DNA from: Silene conica
Lineage: Eukaryota; Streptophyta; Magnoliopsida; Caryophyllales; Caryophyllaceae
Reading direction: 5' to 3'
NCBI GenBank assembly: GCA_029255685.2
Contig: CM055316.2
Location: 80,908,861-80,972,860, forward strand
Length of the DNA stretch: 64,000 nucleotides
In this document: piece after piece, positions 33,370-48,100 of the stretch
Layout: every line of letters begins with the position of its first letter
Numbering within the stretch: position 1 is the stretch's first letter
Position numbers and translations under genes: made by a program
The notes under the pieces: generated by a model
Seen by the model: the letters and a program-made list of their open reading frames with translations, nothing else
Told to the model about the DNA's origin: nothing
The model's database searches: none

Positions 33370-33398
33370 ATTAAGTCGGCCAGAAACTCTATAAATAC
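33370..33398 (+). promoter_or_regulatory. Core promoter of polyubiquitin gene 1
   Basis: TATA box TATAAATA starts at 33390. The word AAGTCGGC lies about 15 bases upstream, and the same pair recurs before polyubiquitin gene 2. The leader begins near 33420. Confidence 0.75.
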
Positions 33399-33499
33399 AA
33401 ACTCGAAATCATAGGGTTCTTCATCTCCAATTCCCCAATTCCCCAATTCAATCTTCAACATCTCAATTCTTCTTTTAAACATCAATCAATCTCTTCAGG

Positions 33500-34103
33500 G
33501 TAATTGTTGTTCTTAATTATTGATTATTATTGTTTATGAATTTAAATTTATCATCGTAGTACTAATTTGTTTGTATTTCTTGTGTTTTACCTAATTAATT
33601 GACTAGATATTGATTTTACGATGATCAATTTATGATCGTAGTAGTAATAATTGAATTCCTGATCAATTATTTTTATCAATATTAAGTTTTAATGATCTTT
33701 TAAGTATTATGATTATTATCTTGTGTTTTCCCTAATTAATTGGCTAGAGATTGATTCTACGATGATGATTATCCTCCTGTTTGTGATCAGCGATTGTTTT
33801 GTTAGAAATTTTCGCAATTGATTGAATTCCTGATCAATTATTGTTATAAATTTGAGTTTTAATGATCTTTAATTTATTATTATTGATTATTAATGATTGA
33901 ATGAACAACTAATTGAGTTGTGATATTATGATCTTTTGGAAGTAAGAAATTGTAATCGTATTTCGGTTTTCGTCCCAAATTGAGTTTCGGCCATGTCTTG
34001 ATTATGCTTCTTAGTTTAAGAGGGAAGGGGATTTCATTGCAAGTATAGGCGTTTGATTAGTCTGTTTGAGGTCTCAATTGTGATTCTGATTTTGATTCTG
34101 TAG
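33500..34103 (+). other. 5'-UTR intron of polyubiquitin gene 1
   Basis: A T-rich stretch with donor at GGTAATTG (33500) and acceptor TTCTGTAG at 34103, six bases before the start codon. Polyubiquitin genes of plants commonly have such a leader intron, which often raises expression. Confidence 0.8.
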
Positions 34104-35711
<1,608 letters not shown>

Positions 35712-35881
35712 GCTTCTACTGTTACTACTTGACCACTTTGTCTGTTACTAGACACCGTTGTATTTGTTGGTTTTCGGGTGTTCTCTATATTCGCTATCTA
35801 GACTAATTTCCCTTATTATGTGGACAACTACTACTCTTGCTTAAGTCATGAACAAGCTAGAACTTGTTTAAGTTCTGCATG

Positions 35882-35888
35882 AATAAAA
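35882..35888 (+). terminator. Poly(A) signal of polyubiquitin gene 1
   Basis: GAATAAAAG lies about 170 bases after the stop, in a T-rich 3' UTR. A similar AATAAAAG follows gene 2. Confidence 0.6.
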
Positions 35889-35899
35889 GACTCATTTGT

Positions 35900-36350
35900 T
35901 TCTATTTTGTTTCATAGTCTATGATTCACTACTATATCTCCCAACTTAAAAATCCGTTTGCTCGATTGTTGCAAAAACCCGTGTTTTATTTACTTGTCGA
36001 AATTCGTACTTTACTGTTAAACAGAGTTCTCTTGTGTGACTTTTAGAAGTATCGTAGTTTTGGAACCGTCTTGTTTTAGTTATCTATACGGCGAGCCTTG
36101 AAGTAACCTCAAATGGTCCTTCCTAACCCAAAACAATGTATTGTTCTTAAGTAATCTTGATCAAATTATTCTGGATGTTCGGATGTTCGGAGCTGCTATG
36201 AAGTTGAGCTGACCTTGCATGTTCAACTTATTTGACGGGTTCACCATAGGCGTCTAAAAGATGTTCGGATTCCGACTTGTCCAACTTCTTTAACAAGTGA
36301 TCCTAGACGACATTGATTATTATCTCACCTCCATTTTTGAATGAAGCCAA
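35900..36350. other. Intergenic after polyubiquitin gene 1
   Basis: No gene recognised. A short direct repeat, GGATGTTCG, occurs at 36172-36189. Confidence 0.5.
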
Positions 36351-36374
36351 GCGAAACACACGTTGATTCCGATT

Positions 36375-36565
36375 CTTTATATAAAGAGTCTTGCTTGTGA
36401 CGGTGTCATAAGCTGAAAACGGATACACTACTCTCACAATAAAGCAAGTGGGCATGTAGGTGGGAAGAAATTGAGCATTTCGTGGATAATGACACTTGCA
36501 TGATGTGAGAGGGACATTATTCGTCTTCACCTTGTCATGGATAATTGGATAGTGTCCGTCTTTAA
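36375..36565. repeat. Possible diverged member of the GTGACGG MITE family
   Basis: It starts AGTCTTGCTTGTGACGGTG and ends GTGTCCGTC...GAGAATTTGTGT, the same order of landmarks as the 195-base MITEs at 21446 and 53755. Flanking duplication not confirmed. Confidence 0.5.
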
Positions 36566-36639
36566 TGAGAATTTGTGTTCTTTATATTGTAAAGTTGTAG
36601 TCATTGCTAACATAAGCGTAAGATGATCACATTTGACCT

Positions 36640-37600
36640 GGCTTATTCTCCTAAAAATAGAATCATCTTCAGGAATTAACCTATTCGATTTCATCTCCAA
36701 AAAACGAGTACTAATTCATTTTTTACGAATTTTCAATATTCAACAAATGCGAGTTGATCGCTTACACTCTCATATAGTCGTATGTCCTCCGTTGCTCTTT
36801 AAATTTTGTGTGTTTGATTTATCTGACTAGATAAACCTTCTGATTTCTGGAAAATTTTGTTACGGGACTATGGAATTCCGAAAAATATGTATTATACACT
36901 TCAATTTGAGTCATTCGGCAAGTCATACCAGATTACTTTTTTTCTCTCGGATTTTCGGCCGCGTGCCCCAGTTCAATTCATGAGTTACCTTATTTGATTT
37001 CAACCAAAATAAGCAGTAGTAGCCCATTTTTCGATGTTAGGAGGTTTGACTAAGACTGTTCCATTGCATATTAGTACCTTTAAATGTTCTCATTCGCTTC
37101 TCAAAGTTTGTGTGGCCACTTTTTTTGACCCAAGAGACCTTCCGGGTGATTTCAGGAGAATTTTGTTTAATTTCGGGACTGGAATCTTGAAAAGAGTGTA
37201 TTATACACTTCAATTTGAGTCGTTCGTAGTGTCTTGCCGGACTATGTTTCTTTACCTTCCATTTTTTCTACCAAGTGTTCGAGGTCATCTCGAGAGTTAA
37301 CCTATTCGATTTTGACACAAAAAAAAACGAGTACTAATTCATTTTTCACGATTATTCGAGGTTCGACTAATGTTGGCTTATCACATACATGTACCCTTAA
37401 ATGCTCTTTATTTCTCCTAAAAAATTGTGTGATCCACTTTATGTGACACGAGGAAGCTTCTTTCTGATTTTCGGATAATTTAATTTCGGGACACTAGAAT
37501 TACGAAAATCGTGTATAATACACTTTTATTTGAGTCGTCCGGAAGGTCGTATTTGAACACGTTTCTTTTCCTCTCGGTTGTTACCACTTCATAAAATTCA
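36640..37600. repeat. Three diverged tandem units of about 310 bases
   Basis: Each unit has CGGGAC(T/A) (36860, 37177 and 37490), then a GTATTATACACTTCAATTTG-like word (36888, 37198 and 37512), and GAGTACTAATTCATTTTT in units one and three (36705 and 37329). Identity looks moderate. No coding content. Confidence 0.7.
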
Positions 37601-37678
37601 AACAAATACACATAAATCCAGTTATATATTAAGTTTAATATAATTCGTCATAAAATCTTTTTTCCTATCTTACATAAT

Positions 37679-38526
37679 TAGGGATGTCAGTGGGACGGGT
37701 CTTGGCGGGTCTCGCCCTGCACCGCCCCACGTGGGGCGGGTGTGGGTAATGATTTGGTGGATCGTGGGCGGGGATGAGTTTCAAAAGCATCATTCGTCGC
37801 GGGTCGCGGGGCGGGTATCACATGAAACCCGCTCCATACCCACCCCGTCCCACCCCCGCCCCGCCCCACATGTCTCCACCCCGCTTATACCCACCTAATA
37901 AAAAAATAATATCTAATAGTAATATATATAGATAAATAAAAATATAACTTTAAAGGTAAACGAAGCTGAAGAACTAAAGATGAAAAACTGAACCGTGTTC
38001 ATTTGTTTTGTAGTTTTGTTTACTCTTTTAGTACTCTTTCAGAATTTGCACTTAATTCTATTGATAAGTTCTTTTCTTTGGCTCAAAACGTAAGATCTTG
38101 TACCTGTATTTAATCTATTTTTTTTACTTTTGGCATCGTTTCAAACCAGATCAAGATAAAGCCAGTTCGGATTCAACGTTCTTGTACGATGATATGCCAC
38201 TTCGGTCGTCTCCCGGTTTGTGCATGTGTTTCGTGGTATATTTGTATGTAAAACCGTTTCATGGCTCAACGGACTCTAGTTAATTGAATGTTAAGGCATT
38301 TTGCAAAAAGAATTTGTATAAGTAGTACGACTAGTATTTTAGATTCACGATTTACATTTCTTGAGGAGATAAACGAGCCAACGGGTCCCGCGGGACGGTA
38401 AGGTTTTGAAAGGTTTAACCCGCCGCGGGTCACGGGACAGGCGTGGATGCGCATTTATAGTTCACGGGACGGGCACGAGTTAACCCCTCCGCAGTCCGCA
38501 CCCGTCCCGTCCCATTAACATCCCTA
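37679..38526. mobile_element. hAT-type MITE, GC-rich ends
   Basis: Inverted ends TAGGGATGTCAGTGGGACGG and its near-complement, CCGTCCCATTAACATCCCTA, are about 20 bases long. Flanks TACATAAT (37671-37678) and TACATAAC (38527-38534) form an 8-bp target duplication with one change. The interior has GGGCGGG-rich arms and an AT-rich centre. No transposase. Confidence 0.88.
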
Positions 38527-38809
38527 TACATAACTCATTAATATTAAATCTGTTTTATATTTAAAACAGACATAACCCTGGCAGAGGAGACCAAGTAATC
38601 TATCCAACCAACTCTTCTAAGTAATATTCTTATCTTCTAGATTAAGTAGTTGAGGAGGTCACAAGCAAAGATCTAGAAGTTTCTAGTTGTCAACCACCTT
38701 CCATGAATCTACCCTTTCTTCAAGCCAAGTTCATCCTAATAATCTTTCTATTTTCATTTCTTTCCTTAAAAAAAAACAAACCTAAAAATATTGGAAAAAA
38801 GATTACTTA

Positions 38810-38838
38810 TCAAGTCGGCAAACAAACCTTATAAATAC
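38810..38838 (+). promoter_or_regulatory. Core promoter of polyubiquitin gene 2
   Basis: TATAAATA at 38830 with AAGTCGGC about 15 bases upstream, mirroring gene 1. The leader phrase AATCTTCAACATCTCAATTC is shared with gene 1. Confidence 0.75.
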
Positions 38839-38953
38839 CAACCCATCAATCCATCATCACACAATTTACAATCAATTACGAAATCCCCAAATCAATCTTC
38901 AACATCTCAATTCTTCTCTGATAATCAAATCATCAATCTAATCTCATCTCAAG

Positions 38954-39460
38954 GTAAAATCTTCTTTACTTTTTCCTTCAAATAGTTCTAATTCAAGTTC
39001 AATTATTGTTTTTGAATTGAATTTAGGATCGCAATTTTTATCTGTTAGGGTTCATACGCTGTTATAATACCTAGTTAATTGATTAATTGACTAGAGATAA
39101 AATTGTTGCTGTTTTGTTGAAGTTTTGATCGATTATTTTCTTAGTATTAATTATTTTCGATGATTAATTATTGATAAACTTGATGAGATTTTACTGTTTG
39201 GTAAATTGATTTAACATGAATAAGTTGTGCTTATATGATTGTGCGGTAATTTTTCTCAATTGAATTAAATTACCGTGTCCTGGTAGATAATCAGGGTGAT
39301 TATTTGATTATTTGATCATTTGATTATTTCGATTGGTTTTACAGTGGATTTCAATTGCTTGATTGTACTGGTTTTAGTTGGTTTCTGTGTTCCGAGTTCC
39401 GAGTTCCGAGTTCCGAGTTCCGAGTTCCGACGTCTAATTTGTGATTTTGATTATGTGTAG
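38954..39460 (+). other. 5'-UTR intron of polyubiquitin gene 2
   Basis: Donor CAAGGTAAAA at 38954; acceptor GTGTAG at 39460 directly before the ATG. Near its 3' end a CGAGTTC heptamer is repeated about six times (39387-39430). Confidence 0.8.
39387..39430 (+). repeat. Heptamer repeat CGAGTTC, about six copies
   Basis: Perfect short tandem repeat 30 bases before the acceptor of the leader intron of polyubiquitin gene 2. Confidence 0.92.
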
Positions 39461-40834
<1,374 letters not shown>

Positions 40835-40968
40835 GCCGTTTACGACGTACTTGACCATGTTACGTTGTGATTGAATTTCCCATTTCGGTTTGTTACTACT
40901 TTCATTGTATGAGGATATCATTCCTCTGGTTGTTTAAGTTGTGTTTGGTCGTGAAGAATTCGTACAAG

Positions 40969-40976
40969 TAATAAAA
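40969..40976 (+). terminator. Poly(A) signal of polyubiquitin gene 2
   Basis: AATAAAAG about 135 bases after the stop codon, followed by a T-rich stretch. Confidence 0.6.
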
Positions 40977-41045
40977 GTCCTATTTGTGTCTAATTTGTTT
41001 TGCGGCTTTTCTTCAAAATCAGACGTCATTAGTAGACGCTGAATA

Positions 41046-41475
41046 TAAATTTTTTTAAATAACTAATTTAATTAGCAAAATAATTAAGTAATTAGTGTTC
41101 ATTTGAAACTATTTGGGTCTATGGTGTTCACGCAATCACTTTTTATTTTTATCTGATTTTTTACTTGAAACCGCTGAAAAATATAGCAGCTTCACTCAGT
41201 TTTTTTATATATTCAAAAGCAAAACCGCTAAAAATCTTAGCGGCTTATCATATGATCAGCGGCTTTTACACTTTCTCTTTTGTTTTTTTAAATAAAATAA
41301 ATACAAATATTTAGACGATGACATTCTGGTAAAGCTGCTAGATTTCTTGGCAGTTTTATGTAAAAATCAGACTAAAATAAAAAGTGATGACGCGACACCA
41401 TAGACCCAAATAGTTGCTAATGAACATTAATTACCTAATTATTTACTTATGAACGCTAATTAACCAAAAAATTCC
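41046..41475. mobile_element. MITE with inverted arms of 100 bases or more
   Basis: Arms contain AACTATTTGGGTCTATGGTG (from 41108) and its complement CACCATAGACCCAAATAGTT (41396-41415), extended outward by TAATTA.GTAATTA.TGTTCATT. The core is 41078-41445 and arms may extend further. The centre has AGCGGCTT-type inverted words. No coding content. Confidence 0.78.
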
Positions 41476-42179
41476 TACATTTAACGTTTCCCTTGGCAAA
41501 TGAAACCCGTGCTCAACTTTCTTTACATCGCGCTTAGAAGTTACCATCGAGCATAGCATAGAAATCAATATGATCGAGGACATTTAAGTACAACGCCCAT
41601 TACAAATTTACATCCACCACCTCTGAAATTTCCGGTACTGAGAAAAGCATTAATGTACCGTGAAATGTATATTCCTCCAGTATTTTTCATAGCTTCAGAA
41701 TATCAGCCTAAAAAACACTCATCAAGACAAACAGGAAAGTAATACGTACTTAAGATACAATACACATCAATGTCTCACAAATCACAATCACTGCAACTAG
41801 CTTCACCAAGAAAATAATAAATCAGAATAGTAAACTGGTTCCGCGTAGTTAGTCGCATGGCCCAGAAACGGTCTGTTAATAATAATCGGGAAGCTTGAAA
41901 TGTAAAACCTACATATTCATGAACGATTGAACGAGTATACATCGTAACTGTATCCTACTATCCTGTGCCATAATTTCAAAAGCTTAGTTTGCTTACCAGC
42001 AACAAATATCAACAAATTACAGCTAATTGTACAGACAAACTGATTATAATAAGGCACAACTAGAAGTTAACAATATCTATTTCTATTTTCCCAGGCGGAA
42101 GCCGAGGGAAGGGGGAGAAAAGGGGAACTATCTGGTAATTACATCTATTACACAATTCTGACCTCCCCCGTATTATACT
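41476..42179. other. 3' flank and probable 3' UTR of the DEK gene
   Basis: No gene recognised. The DEK transcript (minus strand) ends here; the exact poly(A) site was not fixed. Confidence 0.45.
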
Positions 42180-45100
42180 TCAGGTTTTGACCTTTTTAGC
42201 TGGGGGTTGTGCTTCATCTTTTTCAGCATCCTCGTCGTCTCCCTCTTCATCATCAGCTTCATCGGCTAATTTTGTCAGTTCATCTTGTATCATAAGTTTG
42301 ATTGATTGCTTTCTTGATATAAGATCCGTATTGAATTGAGTGGCTGCCGGCATGAAGAAATTTCTGTTAGTAACAGTCGATACAAGAATGCTTCTTCAGC
42401 AGCTCCTAAAATGAAATGTTCGCCCACTTGTGTCTCAAATTGATAAAAGAGGTGCGTGTTGGTCACTTTAATACTCAAGGAAAAGGTGGCCGGTCACTGG
42501 CCAGTCCCGTGTAAGTATGATTGAACAATGTATATTCAGCTCATGGTCTTAAATCTCAGTCAGAGAGTTGATCATAAAAAAGGTCATGGTAACCCTCGAA
42601 CCTTGATATCTCAGTCATGACTCATGGTGCAGCCTAATCTAGGTCATAAATCATAATAAATGTGGCTGAAACTGCCGTAAAAGATAGTCATGGGAATCTT
42701 CAAAACATTGATATCTCTGTGATCTGTCATGGTAGTGTTGTGAGGGTATATATGCAATATTAAGATAAGTGCGGAAGATGTCGTGCCATCTCATGCCATG
42801 CAGGCAGTTGTACTTTAATGATAAAATGTGCCATATCTAGTAGGTCAAAAGAGGACAACGGTCAACAGAAGAGGACATACCAAGCTGCTTCAGAATATCC
42901 GTGAATGTTGCCTGTAGACATTTCCAGATGAAAAGAATATTAGAGGAAACTAAAATGTAACAATCCACAGCATGTAAACATTATCTATCTACATTCATAT
43001 TTTGATTCCAGTGGTCTAGAGATTAATTTCATGCAGCAATATATGAATTTCAATCTCATCATTCAGCACGATGGTTTAATACACAAGGGAGATGATGGTG
43101 GTAAACACTTTCAAAGAGCTGCAGCTGACCATCCCCAAGCAAGGTAGATTGGGAGGTCGATTTGGGGTCGAGTCAAGTCAATTGTAATTAAGAAATCGAT
43201 TAGAATTGACTCAAGTCGATTTGAGTCACAAATCGACCCAATTTGAGGTAAATTGACTCACCAATCGACCTCATACGTGGCACATTTTAATTGGTTCCAA
43301 CCATTTAAGAAAAAAAAAAAAAAAAAGCTAAAAAAGTGGTTGTTTGGGAGGGTTTATTGACCTAGGTCGTGACTTTTTGCTTGGGAGGGTTTAAGTGGTC
43401 AAGGTCAATAAGGAGAGATTAAGGCCTAATATGCAATTGACCCGATTAAATTGATTTGTTGCTTGGGAATGGTCTTTAGTATAGTCATCATGGTTGAATT
43501 TACATCAGTATAAATACAACTATAAAAGCCTTGTTCTTTAATAGACTGCTAAAGCAAGGATGTTTTGAAACTCACCGTGTTGAAGTCAACTTCTTTAAGA
43601 ATGTCGCAAATTGCTTTCTTTAGTTCATCATCACTCGGCTTCAATTTCTCTTCTTTGGATTTCCCTTTTCCTTTTGCAGCTTTGTTACCTTCAGAGACAA
43701 AGACAGATCCACACAGTGAACTTCTCTTCTAACTTCTAGGGTAAAACTTTTCATGTATTAACTATTAACTATTTCTGGTTCTGAAAATGACTTCTCACAA
43801 GCAGCTATTTCTAATGTTTATAGGGCATATTGCTAAGGCACTTGAAAGGAGAGAGAAAATCTCAAGCATCAACCTAGGACAACAGGATTGGCACACCTCT
43901 CAATGAATAGTGAACCAGTTAGAGCACATTAGTATCAAAGTAATTATGGTGTTTACTTGGAATCTATAAATCATATATGGGGTATATATAAATGATGTTA
44001 TACCAACAACAGTGAATCTCTCCAGACACATTTGCATGAAACCAGATTATCGATAGAGTCTTCTAAATGGTGTTTGACAAAGCATTCAAAATATGTTTGC
44101 TCAAGCTCGGATATTTACCAGCCTTGTCCTTCGTACTTGACTTCTTTGAAGCTGAGGACTTCTTTTTAGATTCTTCTGTTTTCTTCTCCTTCTTAGGCTC
44201 TTCTGCTTTCTTCTCCTTTTTTGTCTCCTCAGTCTTCTTTTTCCTTGAAAACACCTTAGGAGTTGTGTCTTCATCATCACCGGTCATTGAGCGGCTAGCA
44301 GATGATTTTCTGGAGGTTACTTTTGGCGTTGATCTAGGTTTCTTAGGTGTGATAACTTTTTTCTTAGTTTCGTTCTTTGATTTTCCTGCACTCACTTTCA
44401 CCTTTTCAGTTTTTTCTTCAGAATCATCATTTTTCTCTTCACTCTCAGAATGCTCAGAATTCTCATCCTCCGACCTTTCGGCGGTCCCATTCTCTTTCTC
44501 CTCATGCTCGTTTCCTTCCTCTTCCTCAGACTCATCATCACTCAATTGTTCAGCCACTTTCTCTTTTTTCTGCAATCATGCCAATTCAATTAAAAAACTA
44601 ACAATGGTCAGCAACTATATCGGTAAAACGTCAGGCTCACAAAGCAAATTGCAGAACTTATTCACTGTAACAGTAAAGTAATAACCCAAATGCTTCTTGA
44701 AAAAATTCAATACTTAAAGGACACACCTACTGAAAAACTGAAAAGGCAACCCTCATTCCCCAGCACGGCTAAAGGGTTCCCCTATTGGCTCGAGGCCGTG
44801 GTTAAGGGGTGCCCGCATCGGGGGCTAATTTAATTTCTAATGGGACGATGTCACAAATTCATATTTCGGCTTTTCCCTTTGTAATCTTTACATGGTTATA
44901 TACTACTTATATGACTTATATTTAACAAGGTATCAAGATGCTCTATATAAAGAAATATACAATAAACTGTATAATCTACTACTGAGCATAAATCAACATA
45001 GTTTAAAAGGGAAGACATTTCCTGCCTTCCTATTGGCTGCTGGATTCAGCAAAAGGGAAACAGAAGCAACCCCCACAAAATTTTAGCCCAATTAATCACT

Positions 45101-48100
45101 CTCTCTCCACAATTAATTACTCTCCCTCAACCATTCCTATTCCAAGTCTAATATTCTTAAATTTAGCTATTCGATGATCAAATTACCTATATCTATTATC
45201 TGTCAGATTCTTTAGCTGATCCGTGCTTCGTAATTTGCATCGTAGGGTAGTGATTAATAACTTAAATTATATGTACGTCGAATATTCAATTGTGAAGTAT
45301 TTATATTATCACGGGTTGCAAATTTAATCACGCTCATTTATATGCTTCCGTATCTAATGATAGCGTTTGTTATTATGACTCGACGACCTGTGCATTTACG
45401 GGTTTAACAGTGGTTTACTGTAAAAGTGAATTGTCAAAATTTTAACTATGCAATAAATGTGCCCCAAACGACTAGACGTGCGTCTTGTATCATCGCTTCA
45501 CGCCTTTCTAAACACTACGCCTATTTTTATTTTAAAGGGATCAGGAAGTACAAGTGTTACAACAGGCGATGGATGAAAAGAGAGAACCTTGCTAGTGCCT
45601 TTGGAGGATCCCGAAGGAGATCTTGATTTTGTGGCAGGCCTCTTGCGCTTTCTGCCCTGAGAAAGAGTTACGCCAGATGTCAACACGGCTATTAACCAAG
45701 TAACATTAAATTTTGTGAGCAGACAACAGCAAATGTACATATATCAGCTTTGAATGACTCGATGAGACAAACCTGATCTTGATCAGCAAGTAAAACAGTA
45801 GTTGTAGCATGCGGAGCCACCAAAAAGTCCAACAGCTTGGCAACAATATCTTCCTTCACAGCAAAAATGTAACAAATTCAACCCACTAATGTATCCACAG
45901 AAGTTTGATAAAAACAAAAATCAACATAAAGTAAAATAGAAGTTAGCAACAACACATCCATGAAGTTCAACACTCTAATACTTCAAAACATCACTCAATA
46001 CCGGCCTTCATCTGCCAGACTGCCAATGAAGACAGGCATACTAGTACTACAACAACAACAATTTTACTCTAGTGCCTCAAGAGTTCCCGCAAGTTGCGGG
46101 GCAAGGAGGGCCCCCCTCCCTGATCCAAGCCGAACACAATGAAAATTGGAGCTTTTAACTACTCAACACTCAATGTGCTTCTCAGGCCAAAGCAAAATAT
46201 CACAATAAGAATTACCCAGATCAGAAAACAATTGGAATGATCAAAAGTTTCAAAACAAAATAAAGAACCCAAAGTCTGATTTCATTGGGCGTACCTTTCT
46301 AGGGTTGGCCTTGCTCATTGGGATATCAAGCACGTCACAAAATTCCAGCAACTTCTCTTTGACTATTTTGTCAAGCTTCTCCTTTATTTTCAGCTTTTGC
46401 TTCTCCTGTAACGGAACTTGATAACTTAGGATTTCCAACTAGGCACTTCAAAATAAGCGCAGTAATATTTAATGCAAAAGCAGTGAAATGATTTCAATAG
46501 TTAGATGAAGCTTCTGCCTTACAGGTCAAGTTGGATACACACCTTACTCTGTAGATATTTGTATGTATCCTATGAAAACTTATATGTCCTTTGTTTGGAG
46601 AGAAAGATTTAGAGGAGAAAGAAGGGAAGCAATCTCCCTTGTTTGGATAGCAATATGCCAATATGGGTTTGACAGAAAAGGAGGGAGAGGGAAATGGACA
46701 GATCCATTTTCCCTCCAACAAGCCAAAATAAATCCATCATTATATGAAAGATTTGGATGGCCAGATGCTTTGTTCTCTATTTAACACGAATGACAATCTC
46801 ACAGAAAAGGAATTTCAGGTAGCTTAGTTCCTCACACTAGGTTTAAATTGAGCCAAAAAAAAAACCAAGAACGTGCACAAAAGATGACAAGGCAAGTAGG
46901 CTACATGTTAACCCACAACATTATGGAGTATTTTTTTGTGTTGAAAAGGAGGGCACTAGGGCAGCGAAGTGATTTACCTCATCATCATGCCACACAAAAC
47001 CAGAAAACCGTGATACATTATGCTTAATCTGAGGCGCCTGCAACACGAACAAACAGAAAATTTTCAGATTATTACGATAAAGAGCTTTATCTTAGGTGCA
47101 CTATGATGGTAGCATTCAACTTGCCTTGCGGATTAGTAAAAATTAAACTTCTCAAGAACACACTCTTTATTTACGACATTTGCATTTAGAAATTCAATAT
47201 GTGAGCATATTGCAAACAATCTAATTTTCTAAAGTATGCAGTCCTTTTTGAACCAGCAGTCCGGCATACTGCAGCACATAATCTAGAATCTAGAATAAAG
47301 TATCAAAAGTTAATTCTCTGGGGAAGCGGTAATTAAACCCCTTCAGTAAGATGAATAGTGAAATTGACCTCCTTAACTTTTCCGAAATGTGAAATTTAGC
47401 CCTTTTGTATTTTCCGGCCAATATCTCAACGGAATTTCTTTTTTTCGTGATCTCGTCAATACCTCATTTACATATATGACCATTTCCTCCTTGAGAAGTA
47501 AAAATACATATGACATACTCCGTAATTGCTATGTATTTCAGAATAATAATGAATTGTTTCAAAGTTCTAGTTTTTGGCAGTGTGCCAATCTCCTTTTCTA
47601 CAATCTATTCATCTACTTCTATTATGCGTCTGTTCTTTTAAGATTAATAAAATTTGGGTAAACTAAGAACAATTAAATTTTTGAATAAATATATAATTTA
47701 TGATATTTCCATATTTCCAATGGAGCCAAAGACTCATTACTCCTTGGTTATAGATTATAATGGAATAAATCAAAATGGCTCACTAAAGTGATTACACTTT
47801 GTTTTTGTGAAGTAGCGGTCCTTCGATGGAGTTCTCGACATAATTTCCATCTTGGGTCATTCGGAAACAGACTCTTTGCGTTGCTAGCACAAAGGTAAGG
47901 CTGCGTACATCCGAAACCCCTTACCCCGCAATTTGCGGGAGCCATTGAGGCACTGGGGTAATGTTGTTGTTGTTGTTGTACATATAATTTACGAATCAAG
48001 ATGAGTTGACGGAGAAATATAAAATTGGATTCTCTATGCAAGCTTTGATGTATACATCAATAACAAACAAATAAATCGCTAAAGACTTCTTGTTAGTCAA

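Noticed and set aside
44067-44681. Plus-strand open frame of 204 codons opposite DEK exon 8
   Set aside because: Ser/Phe-rich shadow of an acidic, lysine-rich exon.
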